DNA of 17,672 nucleotides from an uncultured Lachnospiraceae bacterium (lineage in GTDB: Bacteria > Bacillota > Clostridia > Lachnospirales > Lachnospiraceae), in the NCBI GenBank assembly GCA_902796695.1, contig CADBQE010000272.1:1-17672 (forward strand), given 5' to 3'. The first letter of the stretch is position 1. Every line of letters begins with the position of its first letter. The notes below the pieces were generated by a model. It had not been told where the DNA came from. It searched no databases and saw nothing but the letters and a program-made list of their open reading frames with translations. This document shows, one piece after another, positions 1-8,065 of the stretch. The translations under genes were made by a program, and so were the position numbers.

Positions 1-84
1 CCAATATCGTAGGGGCCGATTTGTAATCGGCCCGTTTTGGCGGACGATGGGGCCAAAAATAACCGTCCCCGTGGTCCCCGCGGA
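1..84. repeat. Non-coding left edge with REP-like palindromes
   Basis: No gene is supported here; this is the region downstream of the leftmost permease gene. A perfect 9-bp inverted repeat, GGGCCGATT / AATCGGCCC with a TGT loop, lies at 13-33 and is followed by GTTTT at 34-38. A second, weaker inverted repeat (GGACG 42-46 / CGTCC 64-68) lies beside a motif reading AACCGTCCCCGTGG at 61-74. Motifs of this look often occur as dispersed palindromic repeats in Clostridia, but one window cannot show that it is repeated. On the plus strand the 13-38 hairpin could act as a weak terminator for a gene to the left. The minus-strand transcript has no clear T-run after it. Confidence 0.4.
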
Positions 85-1206
85 TTATTCCTGTGCGCGG
101 AGGAGCTGTGTCGGGGAGGCGAGGGCGGGGCGGAGGACTGCAAGGGTGCAGCCGATGGCGTGGCAGGCGAGATAGGTCAGGGCGGCGGCGGGCTGCCTGG
201 TGAGGAGGCCGACTGTCAGGATGCCGGCGGCGGGGAGGAGGAGCTGTTCGCCCAGGGCCAGCAGAACCAGTTTCGGGCCGCTTACGCCAAGCGTGCGCAT
301 GAGGGCGTAGGTCCGGGTCTCGCCGCGTACGGAGACGAAGCCGATCATGAAGCCCGCCGCAAGGCTTAAGAAGGCGCTGATCGGAAGCAGGGCATCCGTG
401 CGGGCGATATTCTGCTCCAGTTCCGCGAGGGTGGCTTTATACTGACGGTCCTGCACGGTGAGCGCCGGACGGCCGGAATCGGAAGCGGGATCCACTTCCG
501 TGAACATTTCCCGGGCCTTCTCCATCATCTCATCCGCCTTCGTATTATCCGCCAGGACAAAGGAAAGGCTGTCCGCGCGCGCGGATCCGGCCGAGCTGGT
601 CAGACGCGCCGCCGCGCCGTAGGGAATCACCAGATCGGCGCCGCTGCCCTTGTAGCGGCCCACGACGCGATATTCCGATTCGGCCTTTTCCGTTACGCCG
701 CCGATGCCCTTGAGCGTGACCGTCACGGCGAGCGTCTTTCCGGCTGCCGTTTCATAATATTCTTCCGGTACCAGGCAGATATTGTCCCGCGAGCCGAAGA
801 AATCCGCCACGGTATAATCGCAGCCGCCTCCCACGGCCGGATTCAGGCTGCTTAAAGCCTTTGCATCCGTCACCCCGGTCAGCGTGCCGCTTCCCAGCGG
901 GGAACTGACCGGAAAATCCATGGTCAGGCGGATGGTTTTCACATAATTCCCCAGTCCTTTTTCCCGGTCCATCACAAATTCCGCGAAGCGGTGGTTCAGG
1001 CTCAGTTTATCCGCCTGCACGCCGCGGCTGTCCGTTACCACACAGAGTATTTCATAACTGTCGCGCACTTCCCGCAGGCGCTCCTCCAGACCGTTCCGGT
1101 ATCCGGCCAGATAGCACAGCAGGATGCAGAGAACGGAGGCCAGGACCAGGCCGGCCAGAGAAAGCAGCGGGCGCCGCACGATCCTTTTGATCACAGTGGT
1201 CAGCAT
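85..1206 (-). CDS. Small FtsX-type ABC transporter permease, copy 1 (373 aa)
   Basis: Membrane subunit of a type VII (MacB/LolCE/FtsX-like) ABC transporter. One N-terminal membrane helix (about 13-34) is followed by an extracytoplasmic domain of about 235 residues and three C-terminal helices (about 273-293, 312-335, 340-360). The cytoplasmic loop motif RGETRTYALMRTLGV (294-308) is typical of FtsX-family permeases and is identical in the paralogue at 3874-5016. It begins 3 nt after the stop of the upstream large permease. Its ribosome binding site, GGAGGG, lies within the last codons of that gene, which suggests translational coupling. It is the last gene of the operon. Substrate unknown: family members handle lipoproteins, antimicrobial peptides or cell-wall hydrolase control. 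The family call is firm; the function is open. Confidence 0.88.
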   Translation of the reverse strand: MLTTVIKRIVRRPLLSLAGLVLASVLCILLCYLAGYRNGLEERLREVRDSYEILCVVTDSRGVQADKLSLNHRFAEFVMDREKGLGNYVKTIRLTMDFPVSSPLGSGTLTGVTDAKALSSLNPAVGGGCDYTVADFFGSRDNICLVPEEYYETAAGKTLAVTVTLKGIGGVTEKAESEYRVVGRYKGSGADLVIPYGAAARLTSSAGSARADSLSFVLADNTKADEMMEKAREMFTEVDPASDSGRPALTVQDRQYKATLAELEQNIARTDALLPISAFLSLAAGFMIGFVSVRGETRTYALMRTLGVSGPKLVLLALGEQLLLPAAGILTVGLLTRQPAAALTYLACHAIGCTLAVLRPALASPTQLLRAQE

Positions 1207-1209
1207 CTC

Positions 1210-3153
1210 CTATCCCTCCATCAGCTTCCGGGGGTCCCGGCGGGACATCGTCCGCGCCTGCGCCAGCAGGATCAGGCCGATGAGAAGCAGCTGCCCCAGG
1301 CAGATCAGAAGCAGCAGATCCCGGGGCAGGGTGCTGCCGCGCACCATTTCCGTCAGTGTCTCCTCCGTGACCGCCTGCGCGCGTTCCGTTACGGTGCGGT
1401 CGATGCGGGCCAGCGTATCCGTGAGCAGCCGATCCTGCGCGATCCGGACGACTAAACCGCCCGCCGCCGTTCCCAGGAGGGTGCCGGCCGCCGCCACCAG
1501 GAATCCGCCGCCGGCCAGATAGGCCGCCGCGGCGCGGGGCGTGGTGCCCAGCGACCGCATGGTTCCCAGCGTTTTCCGCTCCGATCCCTGGAATATCAGC
1601 AGGAACAGGACCAGAAACAGCAGGAACGCACAGACGGACAGCACCAGCAGGCGGGTCATGGACGCCGCCATATCATCAATACTCTTCTGCACTTCTTCGT
1701 ATCCCTGTTCAAACGGGTAGAACTGGCCCTTGTACGGGCTGTTCTCCAGGTCCAGCATGAAATCATCCACCCGGCCGTTCACGAGCTCCACGGACAGCTG
1801 CAGGCCGTAAAGGTCCTCTCCGCCCTCCGCTTCCGGGATCTGCCCGACCGCGCCCGTGATCTGGGCTCTGCGGGGGATAAAGACCGTATTCGGGGTGAAA
1901 TCATAGGTACCGCGGGACCACTCGCCCAGCATGGAATAGATCCCCACCACCGTAAAGGTCTCTTCCGGGCCGTAGTCCTGCTCCGTATTCAGCATGTCGA
2001 TGACGGGATTATTCCGCGGCCGTCCGTCCCGCTGCTTTACGGAAGCCGAACCGACGCCGCCCGGCTCCTCATAGGCGGGAACATACTGCGAGAGCGTGAT
2101 CGTATCGCCCGGCCGGATGTTCCGCACGGAGGCTTCCTTTTCGGAAAGGATCAGGACCCGGGCGCCCTGTTCGTATTCTTCGGGCGTAAAGCTGCGGCCT
2201 TCCGCGATCCGGCAGTTTCCGGTCAGGAACGCATAGAGGCTTTCCAGCCGGTCCGTGCCGATCACGGGCAGGCTGTGCTGCTGCTTTTCCCAGGCGGCCC
2301 GGAAGGATCTCCAGACGGCATCGTCCGCTATATCCGCACCCGTCTTTCCGGACGCCGCGATCTCCTCCGCCGTTCCCAGGCACTGCGCTGCGGGGAAGGA
2401 ATAGGTCTCATACAGGCTCTGCGGACCGGTGAACTCCTCCTTCAGGGCCGGCACATGGCCGCGCAGGATCTCCCCGTCCCGGACGGCGATCCCGCCGTAC
2501 AGCAGCATATGGCCCGGGGCCCGACTGTCCGTCACGGAAAGGCGCCGCACAAAATAAGCGCCGGGGTCAAAATAACCGCAGACCGCGTAGGTCTTTCCCT
2601 TTTCGAAATAATCGCCGATGTTTTCTTCCGTCGGCGTTACGGCATAGGAAAAACGGCCCAGATACCTCAGGGCCTGTTCCACTTCTCCGCGCGTGTATTC
2701 CTCTCCCAGAAGCAGGACGTCCGCCAGATTCATCTGCACGTACAGCGTGCCCTGCGTGATCTCTTTTCCGGTCACTTCCCCGAGCAGCAGCGCGTGGCAG
2801 TAGGGCAGGGGATTTCCCATGCTTCCGTAGCTGGTAAAGCGGCTGATCCCGATCAGGGGAGAAAAAGAAGGCGAAACGGCGGCGCTCAGCGTGTGGCTGC
2901 GCACGGCTTTCACGCTGTCCAGGCTTTCCAGCCGGGCTTTGTCCGCCTGCGTGAAATAGCGGGGCGCGCCCGTCACGGAGCGGTCCGTACGCACGGCGAT
3001 GGCGGTGTGGCTCTCGTTTAAGACCGCGGAAAGCCGGTGCGTGGAGTACCACAGCGAAAGGCCTGTCAGCAGAAAGGCACTGACGGCCGTGCACAGGATA
3101 AGCCAAAGTCCCGTGGTCACCGGTTTTCTGAGGAGACGGATCCGGATATTCAT
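1210..3153 (-). CDS. Large FtsX-type ABC transporter permease, copy 1 (647 aa)
   Basis: Large membrane subunit of the same exporter-like or mechanotransmission-type ABC system. An N-terminal helix (about 13-35) precedes an extracytoplasmic region of roughly 460 residues, followed by three C-terminal helices (about 500-522, 545-567, 613-635). Between the first two of these is the FtsX-type loop SERKTLGTMRSLG. A soluble segment rich in Glu, Thr and Arg separates the last two helices. The ectodomain segment WEKQQHSLPVIGT is also found in the copy at 5020-7059. The ATG lies 6 nt after the ATPase stop codon, with AAGGA-type Shine-Dalgarno bases inside the end of the ATPase gene. The tail reads LMEG-stop, as LMEG also ends the other large copy. 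It probably pairs with the small permease downstream. Substrate unknown. Confidence 0.88.
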   Translation of the reverse strand: MNIRIRLLRKPVTTGLWLILCTAVSAFLLTGLSLWYSTHRLSAVLNESHTAIAVRTDRSVTGAPRYFTQADKARLESLDSVKAVRSHTLSAAVSPSFSPLIGISRFTSYGSMGNPLPYCHALLLGEVTGKEITQGTLYVQMNLADVLLLGEEYTRGEVEQALRYLGRFSYAVTPTEENIGDYFEKGKTYAVCGYFDPGAYFVRRLSVTDSRAPGHMLLYGGIAVRDGEILRGHVPALKEEFTGPQSLYETYSFPAAQCLGTAEEIAASGKTGADIADDAVWRSFRAAWEKQQHSLPVIGTDRLESLYAFLTGNCRIAEGRSFTPEEYEQGARVLILSEKEASVRNIRPGDTITLSQYVPAYEEPGGVGSASVKQRDGRPRNNPVIDMLNTEQDYGPEETFTVVGIYSMLGEWSRGTYDFTPNTVFIPRRAQITGAVGQIPEAEGGEDLYGLQLSVELVNGRVDDFMLDLENSPYKGQFYPFEQGYEEVQKSIDDMAASMTRLLVLSVCAFLLFLVLFLLIFQGSERKTLGTMRSLGTTPRAAAAYLAGGGFLVAAAGTLLGTAAGGLVVRIAQDRLLTDTLARIDRTVTERAQAVTEETLTEMVRGSTLPRDLLLLICLGQLLLIGLILLAQARTMSRRDPRKLMEG

Positions 3154-3159
3154 GCGGCG

Positions 3160-3834
3160 TCAGTCCGTTCCTTCCAGGATGCCGTCCCGCATGGTATAGA
3201 CGCGGTCCATCCGGGCGGCGATCTCCGCATCGTGCGTGATAATGATCACGCAGCGGTTCTCATCATGGGCCAGCCGCAGCAGGATGTCCACCACCTGGGC
3301 GGAGTTGCCTTCATCCAGATTGCCCGTGGGCTCATCCGCCAGGATGATCTCATTGCCGGCAGCCAGGGCCCGCGCGATGGCGACCCGCTGCTGCTCTCCG
3401 CCGGAAAGCTGCGGCGGAAAGCGCTTGAACTGGTCCGGCGTGATTCCGACTGCGGCCAGTTCTTTTTCCGCGCGTTCCCGCGCCTCTTTATTCGGAATGC
3501 CCTTCAGTTTCATGGAGTACAGCACGTTTTCCATGACCGTAAGCAGAGGGAACAGGTTGTAATTCTGATAGATCACGGCCGCGTTGTCGCGCCGGTAGGC
3601 GTCCCGGTCCATTTCTTTCGTGCTCCGGCCGTCAAACAGGATCCGGCCGCCTCCGGGCAGTTCCAGCCCCGCGAGCAGAGACAGCAGCGTGGTTTTGCCG
3701 CTGCCGCTCTTACCTACGATGGCGTACGCTCTGCCGCGCTCGAACGAGCAGTCCGCCTGTTTTACGGCGTTCACGGTCTGATATTTGCTGCGGTAAGAAA
3801 AGCTTACATTCTCTACGGTCAATACGCTTTCCAT
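3160..3834 (-). CDS. ABC transporter ATP-binding protein, MacB/LolD type (224 aa)
   Basis: Cytoplasmic ATPase subunit that would power the FtsX-type permeases on either side. Complete motif set: Walker A GKSGSGKT (41-48), Q-loop Gln90 in the YQNYNLFP segment, signature LSGGEQQR (143-150), Walker B with Asp167-Glu168 in ADEPTGNLD, and switch His201. The VSFSY start, the LTVMENV stretch and the DEPTGNLD ending are usual for the LolD/MacB/BceA/FtsE branch. Length is normal for that branch (about 220-230). It is preceded by a good ribosome binding site (AGGAGAG, 6 nt from the ATG) and a 39-nt gap after the small permease copy 2. It is the only ATPase gene for four permease genes in this window, so it may serve both pairs. 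Confidence 0.96.
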   Translation of the reverse strand: MESVLTVENVSFSYRSKYQTVNAVKQADCSFERGRAYAIVGKSGSGKTTLLSLLAGLELPGGGRILFDGRSTKEMDRDAYRRDNAAVIYQNYNLFPLLTVMENVLYSMKLKGIPNKEARERAEKELAAVGITPDQFKRFPPQLSGGEQQRVAIARALAAGNEIILADEPTGNLDEGNSAQVVDILLRLAHDENRCVIIITHDAEIAARMDRVYTMRDGILEGTD

Positions 3835-3873
3835 GATTTCTCTCCTGTTAAGATATTTCTTGGTGACGGCCCT

Positions 3874-5016
3874 TTACTCCTGCGCGCGCAGCAGTTTTGT
3901 GGGCGCGGCCAGGGCCGGGCGGAGCACCGCCAGGAAACAGCCCGCCGCATGGCAGGCGAAATAGATCAGGGCGGGAAGCGGCCGCCCCATGATCAGCCCC
4001 ACCGCCGCGGCGCAGAGCGCCGGGAGCAGCAGCTGCTCCGCCAGCACCATGGCGGTCAGACGGCCGGCCCCCACGCCCAGCGTGCGCATCAGCGCGTATG
4101 TCCGCGTTTCGCCGCGCACGGACAGGAAGCCCATGAAGAAGCCGGCGGCCAGGCTCAGGAAGGCGCTCAGGGGCAGCAGGCGCTCGGTGCGGCGCACGTT
4201 CTGCTCCAGTTCCGTGAGCGCCGCGCGGTACTGGCGGTCCTGAATGGTCAGGGCCGGGCGGAAGGACAGGGATGAGGGATCCGGCCGGATAAATTCCTTT
4301 GCCGCGATCTCCCGCACCAGGTCCGCCTGGGTATTGTCCTTGAGCGCGAAGCTGATGGCGTCCACGCTGACCGTATTGGTCAGGCGGCCGCCCAGACGCT
4401 GCACCGCCGGGAAGGACAGGATCACGTCTGCGCCGTCGCCTTTATACCAGCCCACGACGTCCAGCTTGAACTCCGCGCCGTTATTGTCTCCGACGCTCCC
4501 GAGGCCGGCGGAGGTATAGGAATTGGTCAGGCGGCAGGCGATCTGCCCTCCCCGATACTGCTCATAGGCGTATTCCGGGACCAGGCAGCAGAAGTCCTTG
4601 CTTTCAAAAAAGTCCGCTTTGTCTGTATAATATCCGCCGACCAGAGACGCATCAAGCCTCCGGTCCGTTTCGGGCGAGGTCACGCCGACGGCGAGGCCCG
4701 TTCCCAGGTCCGACTCGCATTCCAGGTTTTTGATCATCCGCACGTCCGTGATGTAGGGCCACAGGCCCTTCTCCTCATCCTGCACAAAGTCCAGGAACAT
4801 CCGGTTCAGGCACAGATTGTTGGATTTGGTGCCGCGGGCGTCCGTGACCACGCCGCGCACGACGTAGGTTTTCCGGGTCTCCTCCAGCTGCGCGGCCTGC
4901 GCATCGCGGTAGCGCACCAGGAAGCACAGGACGAAGCAGAGCGCGGCGGCCAGGATCAGGCCGGCCAGAGACAGCCCGGGGCGGCGGAGCATCCGTTTGA
5001 AGATCATCGTCATCAT
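3874..5016 (-). CDS. Small FtsX-type ABC transporter permease, copy 2 (380 aa)
   Basis: Paralogue of the 85-1206 product with the same layout: one N-terminal helix (about 13-34), an extracytoplasmic domain, and three C-terminal helices in the last 105 residues. The loop SVRGETRTYALMRTLGV and the ending LLRAQE match copy 1 exactly, and AGFFMGFLSVRGE is very close to AGFMIGFVSVRGE. Ectodomains are less alike, as expected if substrate or partner contacts have diverged. Two ATGs in a row (5014-5016 and 5011-5013) are possible starts. The first is used here; a GGAGGG site lies 7 nt upstream, inside the end of the preceding large permease, and the intergenic gap is 3 nt. Translational coupling is therefore likely. 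Substrate unknown. Confidence 0.88.
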   Translation of the reverse strand: MMTMIFKRMLRRPGLSLAGLILAAALCFVLCFLVRYRDAQAAQLEETRKTYVVRGVVTDARGTKSNNLCLNRMFLDFVQDEEKGLWPYITDVRMIKNLECESDLGTGLAVGVTSPETDRRLDASLVGGYYTDKADFFESKDFCCLVPEYAYEQYRGGQIACRLTNSYTSAGLGSVGDNNGAEFKLDVVGWYKGDGADVILSFPAVQRLGGRLTNTVSVDAISFALKDNTQADLVREIAAKEFIRPDPSSLSFRPALTIQDRQYRAALTELEQNVRRTERLLPLSAFLSLAAGFFMGFLSVRGETRTYALMRTLGVGAGRLTAMVLAEQLLLPALCAAAVGLIMGRPLPALIYFACHAAGCFLAVLRPALAAPTKLLRAQE

Positions 5017-5019
5017 GGC

Positions 5020-7059
5020 TCAGCCCTCCATCAGCTGCCGGGGATGCCGGCGGGACAGGACAGCCGCATGGATGAGCAGCGCGGCCGTCAGGATCAGCAG
5101 CTGTACCGCGGCCAGCAGGATCAGCTGCGCGGCGGTCAGACTGCCGGCGTTGTGCATGGTCACCAGTTTTTCTTCAGCAGCCGCGAGCGCCTCCGCATCC
5201 ATCGTCCGGTCCAGGCCGGCCAGCGCGTCCCGCAGGATCCCCTGCCGCACAAACCGGAGCACAAAGCCGCCGGCCGCCGATCCCGGGATCACGCCGCCCA
5301 GCGCCACCAGAAAGCCGCCGCGGAACAGGTAGGAGCCCGTGCGGACCGCCGGTTCGCCCAGGCTGCGCATGGTGCCCAGCGTCTGCCGTTCGGCCCCCTG
5401 GAACATCAGCACATACAGAATCAGGAACAGAAGCCAGCCGAAGGCCGACATCAGGAACAGGCGCTCCATGGAAGCGCTCATGTCCCGGACGTTTTTCAGC
5501 GCGCCTTCGACGCCCTGGTCATACGCGAAAAACTGCCATTCGTAATCGGTTCCTTCCAGGCGGGTCATGAATTCATCCATCCGGCCGTTCACGAGTTCCA
5601 CGGACAGCAGCACGCCGTAAATATCCGGGCCTTCCTCCCGGTCGGGGATCTCGCCGAACGCGCCGTCGATCTGGGCCTTCTTCGGCATGAATACCGTATT
5701 GGGGCCGAAATCGTACGGGCCCAGGACCCAGGCGGACAGCAGATCATATATGCCCACAACGGTAAATTCCTCTTCCGGCCTGCTGAAGTCCCGGTTCAGG
5801 TTCAGGACGTCCACGGAAGGGTCGTTGTAGTATTCTCCCGCGCGCATGCCCACGCGTTTATCATTGATTTCCCCGAGTTCTCCGTAATCTCCGGGGAAGT
5901 CCCGGTACTGGGTCAGGGAAATACGGTCTCCGGGCCGGATGCCGCACTGCTCCGCCAGCAGGCGGGATATGACCAGTACCTTCGCGCCGCTCTCGTATTC
6001 TTCTTCGGTGAAGCTGCGGCCGTCGCAGATGCGGGCCCGGTCGGCCATGAACGCATACATGGCTTCCAGATGCTCCGTGCCGATCACCGGCAGGCTGTGC
6101 TGCTGCTTTTCCCAGGCGCTGCGGAAGGTCCGCCAGACGTCGTGGGGCGTTTCCTCAAAGAAGCGCTGCGGATCGTCTTCCCAGAGCTCCGCGGCGGGGA
6201 GGGCGTAGTCTTCCGCCGGTTCGATCGTACAAACGGTCGAAGAACCGAAAGAATCAAGCGCAGTATAGCGATAGCCGTAGCTTAAGAGCATATCGTCCCT
6301 CACATGAAGGCTGCCCAGAAACATGACCTGCCCGTTGCGGGGCAAAGAATCTTTATCTATGCCGGAATAATCGAAAACATGAGCGCCTGGATCGTAATAT
6401 CCGGCCAGCACATAGGTCCTGCCCTCTTCGAACCAGTCTACCGGGCCGAACCCGTAAGAATCCCGCCATTCCTCGCCCCTGTCTTCCTCAGCCATCCGGG
6501 AGCGCGGGATCATCACGGTCAGGGTGCCGGCCTCCCGGAGGCGGTCGGCCGCCTGTGCGCGCTCGTATTCTTCCCCGATCAGCAGAATATCCTTCAGTTC
6601 AAAGGTAAGCACGATCATGACCGTCTCGGGACCGACCGCCTTGGGGGTTCTTTCCCGGTATGTTCCCGCTATCACCGCATTGCAGTAAGGCAGCGGATTG
6701 CCTTCCGCTTTATAGGTCTGATAGCGGTCCACGTTCAGCACCGGCCTCAGCGACGGAAAGACGGCGGCGCTCAGCGTATGGCTCCGCACGGCTTTCACAC
6801 TGTCCAGTCCCTCCAGGAACGCTTTGTCTTTTTGGGTAAAAAACCGTTCTTCCGGGGCAGAGTAGGCGGCTTTCCGGATCATGGCCTGGTCCGAACGCAC
6901 CGCGACGGCGACCGCGTTTTCATCCAGGCTCTTCGCGAGGCGGGAGGTGGAGGACCACAGCGAAAATCCCACGACAAGAAACGCGCTCATGAGCGCGGTC
7001 AGCAGAAGCCACAGGAGCGCGGTCAGCGGTTTTCTCAGCAGTCGTATCCGAACAGTCAT
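5020..7059 (-). CDS. Large FtsX-type ABC transporter permease, copy 2 (679 aa)
   Basis: First gene of the five-gene transporter set and paralogue of the 1210-3153 product. It has an N-terminal helix (about 13-35), a very large extracytoplasmic region, and three C-terminal helices with the FtsX loop AERQTLGTMRSLG after the first. Shared blocks with copy 1 include VKAVRSHTLSAAV, GNPLPYC, WEKQQHSLPVIGT and SVELVNGR. It is 32 residues longer than copy 1, mainly through ectodomain insertions. Shine-Dalgarno support is modest: only a GAGAG-type stretch about 7-10 nt before the ATG, following the 3' arm of a strong hairpin (7073-7105). That arrangement may tune its translation. Transport substrate cannot be told from the sequence. 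Confidence 0.88.
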   Translation of the reverse strand: MTVRIRLLRKPLTALLWLLLTALMSAFLVVGFSLWSSTSRLAKSLDENAVAVAVRSDQAMIRKAAYSAPEERFFTQKDKAFLEGLDSVKAVRSHTLSAAVFPSLRPVLNVDRYQTYKAEGNPLPYCNAVIAGTYRERTPKAVGPETVMIVLTFELKDILLIGEEYERAQAADRLREAGTLTVMIPRSRMAEEDRGEEWRDSYGFGPVDWFEEGRTYVLAGYYDPGAHVFDYSGIDKDSLPRNGQVMFLGSLHVRDDMLLSYGYRYTALDSFGSSTVCTIEPAEDYALPAAELWEDDPQRFFEETPHDVWRTFRSAWEKQQHSLPVIGTEHLEAMYAFMADRARICDGRSFTEEEYESGAKVLVISRLLAEQCGIRPGDRISLTQYRDFPGDYGELGEINDKRVGMRAGEYYNDPSVDVLNLNRDFSRPEEEFTVVGIYDLLSAWVLGPYDFGPNTVFMPKKAQIDGAFGEIPDREEGPDIYGVLLSVELVNGRMDEFMTRLEGTDYEWQFFAYDQGVEGALKNVRDMSASMERLFLMSAFGWLLFLILYVLMFQGAERQTLGTMRSLGEPAVRTGSYLFRGGFLVALGGVIPGSAAGGFVLRFVRQGILRDALAGLDRTMDAEALAAAEEKLVTMHNAGSLTAAQLILLAAVQLLILTAALLIHAAVLSRRHPRQLMEG

Positions 7060-7072
7060 GGCATATTCTCTC

Positions 7073-7105
7073 TAAGCGGCGGTCTCTGTCAGGATCCGCC
7101 GCTTA
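7073..7105 (-). other. Perfect 10-bp inverted repeat between GNAT and transporter genes
   Basis: TAAGCGGCGG (7073-7082) and CCGCCGCTTA (7096-7105) are perfectly complementary with a 13-nt loop. The upstream arm on the minus-strand transcript includes the stop codon of the GNAT gene. The structure ends about 13 nt before the ATG of the first permease gene. No T-run follows on the minus strand, so it is not a standard intrinsic terminator. It could protect a 3' end, attenuate readthrough, or limit ribosome access to the weak Shine-Dalgarno region of the permease. The inverted repeat is certain; its role is not known. Confidence 0.6.
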
Positions 7106-8053
7106 ATCCTCTCCCAGTGTTTTTCCGTAAATACATTCTTCCGCGGTGCCTTCCCGCACGAGATCATGCCAGGCAGGCAGCGGCGCGGTCTCCAGCAGCT
7201 CGCAGCCGGCCAGTTCCGCCGTGCGCCGCGATGCCGCGTTGTCCGGCCGGCAGGTGATGATCACATACCCCAGGCCGTGCTTTTTCGCCAGCCGGAACAG
7301 CAGCCGGCAGGCTCTCGCCGCGATATGCCGGCCCCGGTACGCCTCCTCCACCTGATAGCCGATATTGCCGCTGAAATACAGTTTCTCATTGTGGCCGATC
7401 CGCAGGTCGCAGCTGCCCAGGCGCTCACCGTCCGCCCCGCGGACCGCAAACTGATAGGCGGGCACCCAGCCGCGCTCCGGATCCGCCGGGCTGGTCTTTT
7501 CCAGCACCAGCCGGATCTCCCCGTCCTTAAGGCCGGCGGAATCGAAAAAGCCGCCCGCATCGTACGGCGGATTTTCCCGGTCCAGCTGCTTTTCCCGTTT
7601 GACGCCCAGAAACAGCCCGCGATGAACGATCCCGCGGGTCCGATAGCCCTTTTCCTCGTAATACGCGGACAGTTTATGATCCTTCAGATTGGTATCCATG
7701 CGCATCAGCCGGATCCCGCGCGTGAGCGTCATCCGCTCCGCAAAGCGCAGCAGCGCCGCGCCGGTGCCGGGATAATCGATATCCGAGACGAAATTGTGCA
7801 CGTACCGGGCCGGCGTCCGGTCGTTCCAGACGGAATCATGGTCATAAAGAGCCAGAGCACCGATCAGGCGCCCCGGCTGCTCCGCCACCAGGAACGAAGC
7901 GATATTCTCTTCATAATATCGTTCCGGATAGATCCCGAAATAATCCACCCGGTTCCAGTGGTCCAGCCCGACCTCATCCATCCAGTGGATGCGGCGGCGG
8001 ATCAGGTCCAGAATGGCCCCAACGTCTTCCGGAACAGCTTTGCGAATGTTCAT
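7103..8053 (-). CDS. Tandem GNAT-domain acetyltransferase (316 aa)
   Basis: Two GCN5-related N-acetyltransferase folds in one chain. The N-terminal one (about 1-150) begins IRKAVPEDVGAILDLI and has an acetyl-CoA-loop-like YPGTGAAL segment at 94-101. The C-terminal one (about 175-313) has the better acetyl-CoA-binding motif, YRGRHIAARACRLLFRLAKK (239-258), followed by the beta5/alpha4-like PDNAASRRTAELAGCE. Single GNAT proteins are about 150-180 residues, so this is a natural double-domain fusion; one half may be catalytically weak and structural. Acceptor substrate unknown. The gene starts 12 nt after the ExbD-like gene stop and lacks a clear Shine-Dalgarno sequence (only AAAGAAAG), so translation may be coupled to the upstream gene. 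It ends within the 7073-7105 hairpin. Confidence 0.9.
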   Translation of the reverse strand: MNIRKAVPEDVGAILDLIRRRIHWMDEVGLDHWNRVDYFGIYPERYYEENIASFLVAEQPGRLIGALALYDHDSVWNDRTPARYVHNFVSDIDYPGTGAALLRFAERMTLTRGIRLMRMDTNLKDHKLSAYYEEKGYRTRGIVHRGLFLGVKREKQLDRENPPYDAGGFFDSAGLKDGEIRLVLEKTSPADPERGWVPAYQFAVRGADGERLGSCDLRIGHNEKLYFSGNIGYQVEEAYRGRHIAARACRLLFRLAKKHGLGYVIITCRPDNAASRRTAELAGCELLETAPLPAWHDLVREGTAEECIYGKTLGED

Positions 8054-8065
8054 GCTTTCTTTACT

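Larger units (their letters stand above)
85..7059 (-). repeat. Paralogous duplication of an FtsX permease pair around one ATPase gene
   Basis: The block 5020-7059 plus 3874-5016 (large plus small permease) is repeated as 1210-3153 plus 85-1206, with the single ATPase gene (3160-3834) between. Residual nucleotide similarity is visible, for example 2263-2320 against 6082-6139 (the WEKQQHSLPVIGT region) and 2879-2930 against 6769-6820. Both small proteins share SVRGETRTYALMRTLGV and LLRAQE. Gene order, the 3-nt large-to-small gap and the embedded GGAGGG ribosome binding site are kept in both halves. This points to tandem duplication of a gene pair followed by divergence of the ectodomains. The direction and age of the duplication cannot be read from this window. 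Confidence 0.85.

Noticed and set aside
3037..4275. Plus-strand open frame of 412 codons across the ABC ATPase and small permease
   Set aside because: It runs antisense to two well-supported genes and shows no domain or helix pattern.
7073..7105. Intrinsic terminator between the GNAT and transporter genes
   Set aside because: The stem is strong, but no T-run follows on the minus strand, so it is recorded only as an inverted repeat.
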